This document shows, one piece after another, positions 1-9,223 of a DNA stretch of 64,000 bases. The stretch is from Clostridiales bacterium (GTDB taxonomy: Bacteria; Bacillota; Clostridia; Saccharofermentanales; Saccharofermentanaceae): the NCBI GenBank assembly GCA_017529925.1, contig JAFXMZ010000022.1:1-64000 (forward strand), read 5' to 3'. Every line of letters begins with the position of its first letter. Positions within the stretch are counted from its first letter, which is position 1. The position numbers and the translations under genes are program-made. The notes under the pieces were generated by a model. That model did not search any database. It was not told where the DNA came from and was given only the letters and a program-made list of their open reading frames with translations.

Positions 1-10
1 AGAAAACAAA

Positions 11-313
11 ATGGATGACAACGGCGACCCCCGAGAACGTAGGCCCGGCGACAGCGAGGATGTTCTCAGGAAGAAAGACAAGATCTTTGAAGATGTCCTC
101 AAACTGCTGGTAGACGAACTCGGTATATCACCGACGGATATCACCCCTGATCTTCGTATAATGGAAGATCTTTCATTTGATTCCCTGCAGATCTATGAAT
201 TAGTTATCGACCTTGAGGAAGAATATGACATAAGGATGCCTGATGACGTGCTCGATACGATGAAGACAGTATCGGATGTGGTCGATCTGGTATATGTACT
301 CTCAAATAAGTGA
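11..313 (+). CDS. acyl carrier protein
   Basis: Acyl carrier protein of 100 residues. Carriers of this family hold acyl chains as thioesters on a 4'-phosphopantetheine arm. The attachment motif is visible as D57-S58-L59 within 'LSFDSLQIYELV', followed by the acidic helix II ('DLEEEYDIRMPDD') that partner enzymes bind. A charged N-terminal extension of about 22 residues precedes the usual first helix, so the protein is longer than the typical 75-80 residues; a later start cannot be excluded because only 10 bases lie upstream. The next gene, 22 bases downstream, is a diacylglycerol-kinase-like enzyme, and PlsC and acyl-CoA synthetase genes follow, so a role in lipid synthesis is likely. It could also be a dedicated carrier for a secondary pathway, since no other fatty-acid synthesis genes are visible here. 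Confidence 0.9.
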   Translation: MDDNGDPRERRPGDSEDVLRKKDKIFEDVLKLLVDELGISPTDITPDLRIMEDLSFDSLQIYELVIDLEEEYDIRMPDDVLDTMKTVSDVVDLVYVLSNK

Positions 314-335
314 CTTTGCCTGATAGAATATAAGA

Positions 336-1328
336 ATGAGATATATTCTGGTTATCAACAGCAGATCCAAGAATAAGATGGCAGAAAAGCTTGACGATGC
401 AGTCAACGAACTGTCAAGGATCGACCCTGACCTCAAGATGAGGATCGAGATGAGGTTTACCGAATATCCGGGCCATGCCGCGGATATCGCTACCGAGCTC
501 AATGAACAGTTCGGACGCAAAGTCTGCGTCATCGCCTGCGGCGGTGACGGAACAGGTCACGAGATAGCCAATGCACTTGCATTCAGGAATACTCCCATGA
601 TGTGTCTCCCTTTCGGGACGGGAAATGACTTCATAAAGACAGTCATCCCGAAGTGGAAGAAGTGGAGTCTTCTGTCACTTCTCAGAAATCTCGATAAGGT
701 AACATACAAGCCTGTCGACCTGATCAAGATCGACAGCTATAACGTAATGGGAAAGCACCTTCAGAACTGGTCAAGATATATGCTCAACGTTGCATCGATA
801 GGACTCGATACCAAGGTGCAGGCGAAGGCGAAATCCATGATCGCGATGAAGGATACCGCATTCAGGAGAAAGACTGCTTACCCGAGATCCGCCGTAACGA
901 GCGTTTTCGGTGACAGATCGAACCTTTTCTCATATGAACTCGAGCTCGAAGACGGTTCTGTCATAAAGAGCTCATCCGATAAGCATACGCTCATCTCTAT
1001 CTGCAATGCCAGGTATTACGGCGGCGGCTTTACTCCGGCCCCCGATGCGGACGTAACGGATCACGTTGCCGACATATGCTGTGTCGATGATGTTAAGCTC
1101 CCGCGTGCCTTGTTCCTTCTGGGACTTTATAAGAAGGGTAAGCATCCGGGGCATAAGGGAATCAATATGTACAGGGCAACGAGCGGGATAATCACTTCCC
1201 ATGACCCTTCATATCAGCTCATAGGAAATTACGATGGTGAGGATTTCTTCGGGAACCGCATCAGATTTGAGGTATTTCCCGAGGCTCTGGAGTTCGGCTT
1301 CTTCCCTGAAGACGGATATAAGACTTAA
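336..1328 (+). CDS. diacylglycerol kinase family lipid kinase
   Basis: A 330-residue protein of the DAGK catalytic superfamily (DgkB/YegS/sphingosine-kinase fold). The nucleotide-binding signature GGDGTG sits at about residues 69-74, and the second conserved block 'PFGTGNDF' at about 92-99. Length and motif spacing match soluble bacterial DgkB-like enzymes, which phosphorylate diacylglycerol on the inner face of the membrane and recycle it to phosphatidic acid. The start codon has no strong Shine-Dalgarno site, which fits translation coupled to the acyl carrier protein gene 22 bases upstream. No terminator is evident after the stop. The exact lipid substrate cannot be told from sequence. Confidence 0.88.
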   Translation: MRYILVINSRSKNKMAEKLDDAVNELSRIDPDLKMRIEMRFTEYPGHAADIATELNEQFGRKVCVIACGGDGTGHEIANALAFRNTPMMCLPFGTGNDFIKTVIPKWKKWSLLSLLRNLDKVTYKPVDLIKIDSYNVMGKHLQNWSRYMLNVASIGLDTKVQAKAKSMIAMKDTAFRRKTAYPRSAVTSVFGDRSNLFSYELELEDGSVIKSSSDKHTLISICNARYYGGGFTPAPDADVTDHVADICCVDDVKLPRALFLLGLYKKGKHPGHKGINMYRATSGIITSHDPSYQLIGNYDGEDFFGNRIRFEVFPEALEFGFFPEDGYKT

Positions 1329-1448
1329 GACTGTATCCTTCCCGACCACTTGAATTAGGTTTGACGCTTATATATACTACATTTGTCGAATATCCCATCT
1401 ATTTTTATATCATGAGATATATCCTGAAAAGATCGTGAGGGTGTTGTT

Positions 1449-2993
1449 ATGAGCTGTAAGAAGATCCTGTCGTATGTTCTGTCATTATCGATCGTATTCT
1501 CGGGTATCGCTTTCTTCTCGGAAAGAACGGTAAATGCGGCCGGTAAGGGTGTGGCGCTCAATGAGAAGAATTTTCCGGATGAGAATTTCAGAAATTATAT
1601 CATGGAAAACTACGATAACTATGATGGTTATCTGTCTGAAGATGAGATCGCACAGATCGACAGACTCTATATAAGGGGAAAGGCTGTTTCCGATCTTACG
1701 GGTATCGAGTATTTTACTTCGATGGTAAGTCTGGACTGCAGCAACAATAAGATCACAAAACTCGATCTCAGCAAGAATACCGCTCTTCAGCAGCTTGACT
1801 GCAGCGACAATCAGCTGACAGAACTCAATCTGAGCAATAATAAGGCTTTGACGGCCCTTAACTGCAGTGGGAATCAGCTGACAAAACTGGATGTGAGCAA
1901 GAACACGGCTCTTACGGGACTTAACTGTTCAGTGACCGGTCTCACAAAGCTGGATGTGAGCAAGAATACGGCACTGACCCAGCTTAACTGCAATAATAAC
2001 AAGCTTACCAAACTTGATCTGAGTAAGAATACAAAACTGACGGGGCTTGATATCAGTTTCAACAGTCTTGAAACGATCGATATCTCTCATAATACGTATC
2101 TGCTCGAACTGCTGAAGATCTATTCGGATTACGAAAGAATCCCCAGCGACCATATGACTTATGAGACCTATAGTTCCCAGAACTACATGCTGATCATAGA
2201 TAAGACCACGCGTATGATCACGAAGAGTTCCTCTCCGACGCCTGCGCCTTCGGGGAGCGGAACGAGCGGGTTTATCGACAGACTTTATTCTCTCGTCCTC
2301 GGAAGACCTGCTGATCAGGGCGGTAAGGATTACTGGATGAACCAGGTCAGGAACGAAGGAAAGACCGGTGCAGATATTGCCAAGGGCTTCCTCTACAGCT
2401 CCGAGTTCCTTAATAAGAGTATGACGGACAGCGAGTTCCTCGAGATACTCTACAATGTATTCTTCGACAGGCCGTCTGATTCAGGCGGTAAGGATTACTG
2501 GCTCGGAAAGATGGCAGGCGGAATGGGCAAGCAGGATGTCATCATGGGCTTCATCAATTCGACAGAGTGGGCTAACGTATGTCTGTCCTACGGCATCCCT
2601 TCGGGCGGCAGCGGTGTACCGAACAAGACTATTCAGCCGAATGATCAGATCAAGGCATTTGCAGACAGACTCTATTCCACGTGTCTCGGAAGACCTGCTG
2701 ATCAGGGCGGACTCGATTACTGGGCAGGAGAACTGGCCAATATGAAGGTAACGGGAACATCTGCTGCACACGGTTTCTTCTTCAGTAAGGAGTTTGTCGA
2801 GCAGAACCTCGACAATGCAGAATTCATAAAGAGATTGTACAGGACATTCATGGGCCGTGAATATGACCAGGGCGGATTTGATTACTGGATGGGAAGATTT
2901 GCCTCAGGCGCTTCGAGAGAAGATGTCTTCCGAGGATTCGCACAGTCCAATGAGTTCGGTGAGATCTGCGCATCCTACGGAATCCTCAGATAA
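1449..2993 (+). CDS. secreted leucine-rich repeat and DUF4214 protein
   Basis: A 514-residue secreted protein. Residues 1-30 form a signal peptide with a likely cleavage site after 'TVNA'. Residues about 75-215 hold leucine-rich repeats of 21 residues with the pattern 'LTxLxCSxNxLTKLDLSKNT', a Clostridia/internalin-type LRR. A Ser/Pro/Gly linker ('SPTPAPSGSG') follows at about 264-274. The C-terminal half holds four copies of the roughly 50-residue DUF4214 unit ('RLYSxxLGRPADQGGxDYW'), arranged as two pairs at about 275-395 and 405-514. DUF4214 occurs in surface and secreted proteins; its function is not settled, and surface or glycan attachment is an inference. No cell-wall sorting signal is visible, so retention would depend on the DUF4214 part. 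A strong terminator follows the stop codon. Confidence 0.9.
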   Translation: MSCKKILSYVLSLSIVFSGIAFFSERTVNAAGKGVALNEKNFPDENFRNYIMENYDNYDGYLSEDEIAQIDRLYIRGKAVSDLTGIEYFTSMVSLDCSNNKITKLDLSKNTALQQLDCSDNQLTELNLSNNKALTALNCSGNQLTKLDVSKNTALTGLNCSVTGLTKLDVSKNTALTQLNCNNNKLTKLDLSKNTKLTGLDISFNSLETIDISHNTYLLELLKIYSDYERIPSDHMTYETYSSQNYMLIIDKTTRMITKSSSPTPAPSGSGTSGFIDRLYSLVLGRPADQGGKDYWMNQVRNEGKTGADIAKGFLYSSEFLNKSMTDSEFLEILYNVFFDRPSDSGGKDYWLGKMAGGMGKQDVIMGFINSTEWANVCLSYGIPSGGSGVPNKTIQPNDQIKAFADRLYSTCLGRPADQGGLDYWAGELANMKVTGTSAAHGFFFSKEFVEQNLDNAEFIKRLYRTFMGREYDQGGFDYWMGRFASGASREDVFRGFAQSNEFGEICASYGILR

Positions 2994-3020
2994 GTGAAGT
3001 ATGGCATAAAGATAATCAAT

Positions 3021-3054
3021 AGAGGTGCTTCTTACGGGGCACCTCTATTATTAT
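3021..3054 (+). terminator. rho-independent terminator after the LRR/DUF4214 gene
   Basis: An 8-bp perfect stem (3021-3028 with 3039-3046, AGAGGTGC/GCACCTCT) encloses a 10-nt loop and is followed by a T-rich tract. It lies between two convergent genes and may also serve plsC on the other strand. Confidence 0.8.
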
Positions 3055-3086
3055 TTCAGTAAAGCGGTATCAGGATACTTTTGCTG

Positions 3087-3785
3087 TCATCCGACCTCGG
3101 GGTCAATATGAAGCCTCTCCATCTCATGCATCCAGTCGGACAGTGCAGCAGTCATAGCATGAGCATCATTGTTGAAGTCCTTGCCGTACATGGGCTCTCC
3201 GACATAGATGCGGAGCTTCCTTCTCCTGAAGAATCCTTTCCAGGGATGAGGCCACTTCTGACCTCTCGGCCATATCTGATATGCTCCCGAGATGTAGACG
3301 GGGATAAGAGGAGTATTTGACTTGATTGCCAGGTAGCAGGCTCCGTCCTTCATCTCGGCGACCTTGCCGTCATGAGTCCTCGTTCCTTCAGGGAAGACGA
3401 AGCAGATATTGCCTTTCTCGACTTCCTTCTTTGCCTTGATGAGTCCTCTTACGGGATTGCCGTACCTGTCGACAGCGATGCCTCTTCCGACCCTTACGAT
3501 GAGCCTGCCCAAAGAACCGTAATCTGTCTCGAGATCAGATGCGACGAGAGCGCACATATGCTTGAAGTGACCTCTGGGGAGATATTTGTCGATCAGAACG
3601 CCGTCAGCGAAACACTGATGGTTGGATGCAACAACATAAGGGTTGCTCTCGGGAAAATTCTCTCTGCCGATACATTTCATATTGCAGAGGGTGCTCGCAA
3701 GGAAGAGAAAACCTATCTTCGCGAGGTTGCCGCTGATACCTCTCTTAGTGGGATATCTGTTATCAAGATTTTTATGATCGCTCAT
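3087..3785 (-). CDS. plsC: 1-acyl-sn-glycerol-3-phosphate acyltransferase (PlsC family)
   Basis: A 232-residue membrane-associated acyltransferase, expected to convert lysophosphatidic acid to phosphatidic acid at the inner membrane face. The catalytic HX4D motif is visible as 'NHQCFAD' at about residues 51-57. The glycerol-phosphate-binding motif is 'FPEGTRT' at about 128-134, and the motif IV region reads 'TPLIPVYISGAY'. The N-terminal hydrophobic segment is short. It is transcribed toward the LRR gene and is divergent from the acyl-CoA synthetase gene. The 257-bp AT-rich spacer between those divergent genes must hold both promoters, although I could not pick clear -35/-10 pairs. The family assignment is firm; the acyl donor (acyl-ACP or acyl-CoA) is not known. 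Confidence 0.9.
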   Translation of the reverse strand: MSDHKNLDNRYPTKRGISGNLAKIGFLFLASTLCNMKCIGRENFPESNPYVVASNHQCFADGVLIDKYLPRGHFKHMCALVASDLETDYGSLGRLIVRVGRGIAVDRYGNPVRGLIKAKKEVEKGNICFVFPEGTRTHDGKVAEMKDGACYLAIKSNTPLIPVYISGAYQIWPRGQKWPHPWKGFFRRRKLRIYVGEPMYGKDFNNDAHAMTAALSDWMHEMERLHIDPEVG

Positions 3786-4042
3786 ATAAATATCTCCGCT
3801 GTATTCATATAGTAACTAGTATATAAAATAAAAATAAAAACGCAAATCCGACAGAAAAGCCATGCAGACCGGCCTATGACAACAAAGAGTTATTTTCCTG
3901 CCGAAAAGAGCAAAAATCTGATATTTATTGTGTTTTTTAATAAAAATGTTTTGATTATCGAAGTAATTTGACTGCTGATTATAGACTTAAAAAAACAATA
4001 ATGATAATATTCATTCTAGTTGTTAATTAAGCGGAGGTATCA

Positions 4043-5896
4043 ATGCGTTCTGTAATCGGAAGTCCGATCTTCGAGGCGGATAAATATGACAATATCAGGG
4101 ATCTGATCCTGACATCGTGCGAGAAACATGCAGAACTTGATGCCTTCATATTCAGGAGAAATCCAAAGCTTTCAGAAATACACAGAACATATTATGAGTT
4201 CGGAGAAGACATAAAGTCATTATCCGCTTATATAACCGAAAGTCCCTTTTCGCGCGGGAAGATAGCTGTTGTAGGCGAGAACTGCTATGAGTGGTTCGTG
4301 TCCTATATCTCGATCCTTTCGACAGACAGTATCGGAGTCCCCCTCGACAGGATGCTCCCTGAGGACGAGCTGATAGCTCTTCTTGAGAGGTCGGAAAGCC
4401 GGATGATCTTCTATCATCCCAAGCACCATCCAATGATGACATCGATCGCGGAAAAGGCCCGTGAGGGAAAGATAAACATATCGATCGAGCGTTATGTCTG
4501 CATGTATCCGGACGGACTGGATAAGAAGGAAGTATTCCCTGATGATGATGACAGATTCGTCAGATTCGAGGATCTTATCGCCGAAGGAAAGAAGATAAGG
4601 GATCAGAAGGGTGATACTGTTCTTAACATCGATATAAAGAACGAAGAGGCAAGGATAATACTCTTTACGTCCGGAACGACGTCCATGAGTAAGGGCGTAC
4701 TCCTTTCGCATAAGAATATCTGCTCGAATGTATATTCCATAACAAGGACTCTCTGGGTCGTGGCCGGAGACAGGGCTTTTTCGATATTGCCCCTCCATCA
4801 TACATTCGAGAATACGTGCGACATGTTCCTTCTGTCCATTGGTGCATGTCTGTGCCTTGCGGACGGTCTCCGCTATATAGTAAAGAATCTTCAGGAGTGG
4901 CACCCGGAGGTATGTATCTCTGTTCCGCTTCTCTATGAGAATATCTATCAGAAGATCGAGGCGGGTATCGCAGAATCCGGCAAGCAGAAGCTCATAGACA
5001 TAATGATCCCTGTTACCAGGTTCCTTAAGAAGTTCGGACTCGATCTTAGAAGGGCAGTATTTAAGGATATCCTCGATAAGCTCGGCGGACATATGAGGAT
5101 GGTCGTAATAGGCGGTGCCGGAATCGACAGGAAATATATAGATGCATTTACGAACTTCGGTATCGATTTCTTTATGGGCTACGGTCTTACGGAAACAAGC
5201 CCTGTTATCTCCGTCACGACGACTGAATGCAATGTACACGGAAGTGTCGGAAGACCTATGGTCGGAATAGAGGCTGCGATAGATACCGACAGTAATGCCA
5301 AGAATGCGATCGGCGAGATCATGACAAGATCCGACAGCGTGATGCTCGGATACTATAACAATGATGAGGCTACTGCCGAGGCGATCGACAAGGACGGATG
5401 GTTCCACACCGGAGATATGGGATATATCGACAAGAAGGGTTCTATCCACGTAACGGGAAGAGTAAAGTCCATGATCGTCCTTACGAGTGGCAAGAAGGCA
5501 TTCCCTGAAGAGATAGAAGCTCTGATAGTCGAGATAAGAGGAGTATCGGAGGCTTTCGTATGGGGTGCCAGAAATGACAGGGAAGCGATAGATATAAGTG
5601 CCAAGCTCCTGATCGACCGTAAGGAGATCGGAAAGGAACTCGGACTCAATACCGTTCCCACCGATGAGGAGGTCAGCTCCTATCTGAGCGAGAAGATGTA
5701 CGAGGTCAATCATAAGATGCCTTCGTATAAGATCGTAAGGAATTTCGTATTCTCCGAGACAGATATGATAAAGACTACGACGCTCAAGGTAAAAAGGCCC
5801 AAGGAGCAGGAAGCAATCGAGAATATCCTTACCGGTGCAGGCACTGATATGAGGGCAATGAACGGTAAGAATCTGGACAATATACTGTCCGTTTAA
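4043..5896 (+). CDS. AMP-dependent long-chain acyl-CoA/acyl-ACP synthetase
   Basis: A 617-residue ANL-superfamily adenylating enzyme that activates carboxylic acids as acyl-AMP and then forms a thioester. The P-loop-like motif 'LFTSGTTSMSKGV' is at about residues 208-220, 'GYGLTETSPV' at about 378-387, and the 'WFHTGDMGYIDKKGSI' hinge region at about 452-467. Its length and order of motifs match bacterial long-chain fatty-acid ligases (FadD/AAS-like). The start has a good Shine-Dalgarno site (GCGGAGG, 4031-4037). Given the nearby acyl carrier protein and PlsC genes, it may feed exogenous fatty acids into phospholipid synthesis, but substrate chain length and acceptor (CoA or ACP) are inferred only. 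Confidence 0.88.
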   Translation: MRSVIGSPIFEADKYDNIRDLILTSCEKHAELDAFIFRRNPKLSEIHRTYYEFGEDIKSLSAYITESPFSRGKIAVVGENCYEWFVSYISILSTDSIGVPLDRMLPEDELIALLERSESRMIFYHPKHHPMMTSIAEKAREGKINISIERYVCMYPDGLDKKEVFPDDDDRFVRFEDLIAEGKKIRDQKGDTVLNIDIKNEEARIILFTSGTTSMSKGVLLSHKNICSNVYSITRTLWVVAGDRAFSILPLHHTFENTCDMFLLSIGACLCLADGLRYIVKNLQEWHPEVCISVPLLYENIYQKIEAGIAESGKQKLIDIMIPVTRFLKKFGLDLRRAVFKDILDKLGGHMRMVVIGGAGIDRKYIDAFTNFGIDFFMGYGLTETSPVISVTTTECNVHGSVGRPMVGIEAAIDTDSNAKNAIGEIMTRSDSVMLGYYNNDEATAEAIDKDGWFHTGDMGYIDKKGSIHVTGRVKSMIVLTSGKKAFPEEIEALIVEIRGVSEAFVWGARNDREAIDISAKLLIDRKEIGKELGLNTVPTDEEVSSYLSEKMYEVNHKMPSYKIVRNFVFSETDMIKTTTLKVKRPKEQEAIENILTGAGTDMRAMNGKNLDNILSV

Positions 5897-5943
5897 TGGT
5901 ACTGCAAACAGCTGTTTTTATATTTAATTTAACGTGATTATCG

Positions 5944-5974
5944 GCTATACTTTTATCAGAAAAGGAGTATAGCG
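5944..5974 (+). promoter_or_regulatory. hairpin enclosing the addB Shine-Dalgarno site
   Basis: A 7-bp perfect inverted repeat (GCTATAC at 5944-5950, GTATAGC at 5967-5973) ends one base before the addB ATG. Inside it CTTTT (5950-5954) can pair with AAAAG (5960-5964). The AAGGAG ribosome site (about 5962-5967) therefore lies within the folded structure. It could limit translation of addB or be chance; no experiment or homologue is visible here. Confidence 0.4.
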
Positions 5975-8900
5975 ATGGTCACTTTATTTTTGCATGAGGA
6001 TACAGGCTGCATAACTGAAGATATCATCCATGAGGCAGTCCGTGACGACTGGGAGAGATCGCATATCTTTGTGGCTCCCGAGTCGTCGAAGGCTCAGGTA
6101 GAGAGGATGATCATATCCAAGCTCAAGGAGCTCAACGGCCCCGAGGATCTCCGCGTCAGGGATGATCTCGGAGGGACATATAAGATAACGACATCTCTTG
6201 TCAACGGCGATGTTTTGAGTTTCATGAGACTGTCGGGACGTATCCTTGAGATCTCGGGCAGAGATACAGGGAAGGCAGACGACAGGATCATTATGCGCAA
6301 TCAGATCTATCGCGTTCTCTCATCCCATCTTTCGGAATTCAGGACGCTCGGCAAGCTCGTGGGCAAGTTCGAATATATCGACAGGATCATCAGCCTTATC
6401 GGGGATTTCACGAGATACGGGATCGATGAGGACGGCATAGCTGCAGCCCTTGAGGAATCAGAGGATGAGAACCTCTCTGACAAGCTCTATGATTTCAAGC
6501 TCCTGACAGGTTATCTCGGCAGGATCAATGAGGAGTCCGGCCTCAGGCTGATGACCGATAATATCACCGAAGCCAATGATCTGCTGTCCGTGCTCGTCAG
6601 TGATCAGGACATGCTGATGAAGGAGAGGTACCGCCCGTTAAGAAGATTCCTGAAGAGCCGTTTCACGGTCATAGGTTTCGGAAGCGTGAGGATCCTGACC
6701 CCTCAGGAGATAAAGCTTGTCAGCCTTATCGATGCCCTGGGTGGCGATATAGATTTCTATCCTCTTTATTCAGAGAAGGATCTTCCGGTCTATGAAGTCG
6801 GTAAGATGTTTGTAAGCCAGATAAAGGATAATATTCCCGGCTGCATGATAAAAGAGTTTGAAACGCGCAAAAATGACCGCGGATACCTTTCATATGCCGG
6901 TGACAGATATGCTGCCGGTATTGATGATGATATCGTTTTCGAAGGCGAAGAGGACAGAGGCTCGATAATACCCGTATCTATAAGAGGAACGGATGACAGG
7001 ATAGCTTATATATCCAATGAGATAATCAGGCTTACGCGTGAAGAGGGATACAGATATAAGGATATCCGCATAGTGTGCGCGGATGATGATCTCATTCCGA
7101 GGCTCACGTGCGTCATGAAGATATTCGGGCTCGATATCTTCATAGACAGGAAGATCGTCATCAACAATACGCCTGTCATCAGATATGTATCATATCTTCT
7201 GAATATGTCGATAGATGATTATTCCCTCGATTCGGTATTGAGGCTGCTCAGGACGGGACTTACACCCGTGCTTCCGTTTCAGTGCGATCTTCTTGAGAAT
7301 TACTGCATCAGGTATAACATCCTCAGCGGAAGAAGACTGTTCGATAAGTCTCTTTTCATCAGCCAGGAGAAGCATCCTTCCATATTCTATGCAGACGGCC
7401 ATATCGTGAAGACTGCAGAATATCTATGGGAAGAGGTGATAATGAGAGTCCTCCTTCCGCTCAGGGAAGTCTGCGAAGATGTTGATGACGAGAAGACTAT
7501 CTGCAGCAAGGCACGTGTCATCGCTTCACATGTGGACGGCATGAAGGAGCATATACGTCTTATGTCGGAAGAGATGTTCGACAGGGGAGATGACGAGCTT
7601 TCATCGGCACTTGTCAGGGGATACAACGAACTGATGCTCCTTCTGGCTTCATTTACCGATCCCGTGAATGACACAGGGATAACAAGGGAATCATTTGAGG
7701 CATTGATAAGGATCGATATGAGGAATAAGGCATCAGGTACGATCCCTCTCAAGGTGGATTCAATAGAGATAGTATCTCCCGAGCAGTCATATATCACACC
7801 ATGCAGGATCATGTTCCTGATCGGCGCGAGAGCAGACAATTTCCCTTTCGGAGGAGTGACGGAGGATCTGTTCACGCCGACTGAACTCAGGCTCATATCA
7901 TCGGCATCGGGATGTCCTCTTCCGGACAAGGAGAAGGCGAAGAACAGAAGTGATCTCGTGACTGCCGTTCTTATGTTCAAAGCAGTGACGGACAGGCTCT
8001 ATCTCATCCATGAATACGGTCAGTGCGAGAGCTCTGCCTATTCATTTTTCAAAGAGCTCGGTATGGAGGAGAAGGTCAACTGTTTCAGCGCTCCCGCATT
8101 CGGGAAAGTCCCCGAGGCGAGGCATGATCCTGAAGAGTGCATGATAGATAAGACGACTATGGATGAGATCCTCCCCGACGGCAAGCATGTAAGCGTCTCG
8201 TCGATCGAGAAATATAATTCATGTCATATGAGATATATGCTGAATGATATCCTCCGTATCGATGAGAGGAAGGACGGAACAGGAATAAAGGCAAATACCC
8301 TTGGAACCGTAGTTCATGCCATGTTCGAATATGCCATGAGGAATATCGTATCAGAATATGATTCATCTTCTGCACTTGGCGATCTTGCAGTGCGGCTCCG
8401 CGAGGATAAGAGCCTTCTTGATGACATGGCATCAAGGGCATTTGCAGCCTATATGCAGCAGGCATCAGATCCTTCCGAGAGAACCTCAGAATTCGAAGCT
8501 AATGCAGGAAGGAAAGCCAGGAGGATATTCTCTTTTGCTCTTCCTTTCATGCTTGATGATATGGCCGAGAATCATTATATCCCGACAGGATTTGAGCAGA
8601 GCCTGGCAGAGATGAACGATCCTATGGAATTCATAAGGGAGAGCGGAAAGAAGTTCAAGTTCGTCGGATATATAGACAGGGTCGATCTGAATGAAGAGAC
8701 CGGATCATACAGGGTCATCGATTATAAGACAGGGGATAAGAAAGTCGAGCTCGACAAGACTCTTGCAGGCGTTCAGCTCCAGCTCTTTGCTTATTCCAAT
8801 GCCGTATCAAGGGACATTGGAGAAGGGAAGGTCGAGGACGTCGGATATTATGAGATCGGAATGAAGCCTGAGAAGGAGAAGGAACTGAAGCTTTCCCCGA

Positions 8901-9220
8901 ATATGTCAGGGCTTAATGAAGATTTCGGAGTAGTTGCAGAATATGTCGACAGATATATAAAGGGAAGCTGTGAATGCATAGAGAACGGATATGCCGATGC
9001 ATGCGTTAATTCCAAGAGCGGTTCGGGGAATACCATCTACTGTTCCTACTGTCCTTTCCTCGGATGCTGCGGAATGAGGCCCGGTAAGCCCGTGATCTAC
9101 TTCAACAGTCATGTTGATGATCATGGGAGCGATCTTAAGGGAACTGCCAGAAGGAGATTTAATATCGTAAGGACTATGGAAGACAGGATGAACGGCGCCG
9201 GAACGGAAGGTGAGGAGTGA
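5975..9220 (+). CDS. addB: AddB-type helicase-nuclease subunit
   Basis: A 1081-residue AddB-like subunit of the AddAB helicase-nuclease, which resects double-strand DNA ends for RecA loading. The C-terminal RecB-type nuclease domain shows the catalytic 'VIDYKTG' motif (D916, K918). Four cysteines in the family's 4Fe-4S arrangement are present: C750, C1023, C1026 and C1032, with the C-X2-C-X5-C spacing known from Bacillus AddB. The N-terminal segment, where Bacillus AddB has a Walker A GxxGxGKT loop, reads 'FLHEDTGCITEDIIHEA' and has no recognisable P-loop. ATP use would then fall to AddA. The gene is followed after 3 bases by addA and preceded by a hairpin that covers its ribosome site. The length is slightly below the usual 1150-1170 residues. 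Confidence 0.9.
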   Translation: MVTLFLHEDTGCITEDIIHEAVRDDWERSHIFVAPESSKAQVERMIISKLKELNGPEDLRVRDDLGGTYKITTSLVNGDVLSFMRLSGRILEISGRDTGKADDRIIMRNQIYRVLSSHLSEFRTLGKLVGKFEYIDRIISLIGDFTRYGIDEDGIAAALEESEDENLSDKLYDFKLLTGYLGRINEESGLRLMTDNITEANDLLSVLVSDQDMLMKERYRPLRRFLKSRFTVIGFGSVRILTPQEIKLVSLIDALGGDIDFYPLYSEKDLPVYEVGKMFVSQIKDNIPGCMIKEFETRKNDRGYLSYAGDRYAAGIDDDIVFEGEEDRGSIIPVSIRGTDDRIAYISNEIIRLTREEGYRYKDIRIVCADDDLIPRLTCVMKIFGLDIFIDRKIVINNTPVIRYVSYLLNMSIDDYSLDSVLRLLRTGLTPVLPFQCDLLENYCIRYNILSGRRLFDKSLFISQEKHPSIFYADGHIVKTAEYLWEEVIMRVLLPLREVCEDVDDEKTICSKARVIASHVDGMKEHIRLMSEEMFDRGDDELSSALVRGYNELMLLLASFTDPVNDTGITRESFEALIRIDMRNKASGTIPLKVDSIEIVSPEQSYITPCRIMFLIGARADNFPFGGVTEDLFTPTELRLISSASGCPLPDKEKAKNRSDLVTAVLMFKAVTDRLYLIHEYGQCESSAYSFFKELGMEEKVNCFSAPAFGKVPEARHDPEECMIDKTTMDEILPDGKHVSVSSIEKYNSCHMRYMLNDILRIDERKDGTGIKANTLGTVVHAMFEYAMRNIVSEYDSSSALGDLAVRLREDKSLLDDMASRAFAAYMQQASDPSERTSEFEANAGRKARRIFSFALPFMLDDMAENHYIPTGFEQSLAEMNDPMEFIRESGKKFKFVGYIDRVDLNEETGSYRVIDYKTGDKKVELDKTLAGVQLQLFAYSNAVSRDIGEGKVEDVGYYEIGMKPEKEKELKLSPNMSGLNEDFGVVAEYVDRYIKGSCECIENGYADACVNSKSGSGNTIYCSYCPFLGCCGMRPGKPVIYFNSHVDDHGSDLKGTARRRFNIVRTMEDRMNGAGTEGEE

Positions 9221-9223
9221 CTT

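Noticed and set aside
1361..1378. TTGACG and TATACT upstream of the LRR gene as a promoter
   Set aside because: They are only 6 bp apart. No better pair was found, so no promoter is claimed for that gene.
1740..2060. Regular 63-base periodicity
   Set aside because: It is the coding sequence of 21-residue leucine-rich repeats, not a DNA repeat array.
4220..5713. A 497-codon open frame on the minus strand
   Set aside because: It is wholly antisense to the acyl-CoA synthetase gene, which has clear motifs and a good ribosome site. The protein has no family pattern; long antisense frames arise from the codon bias of this genome.
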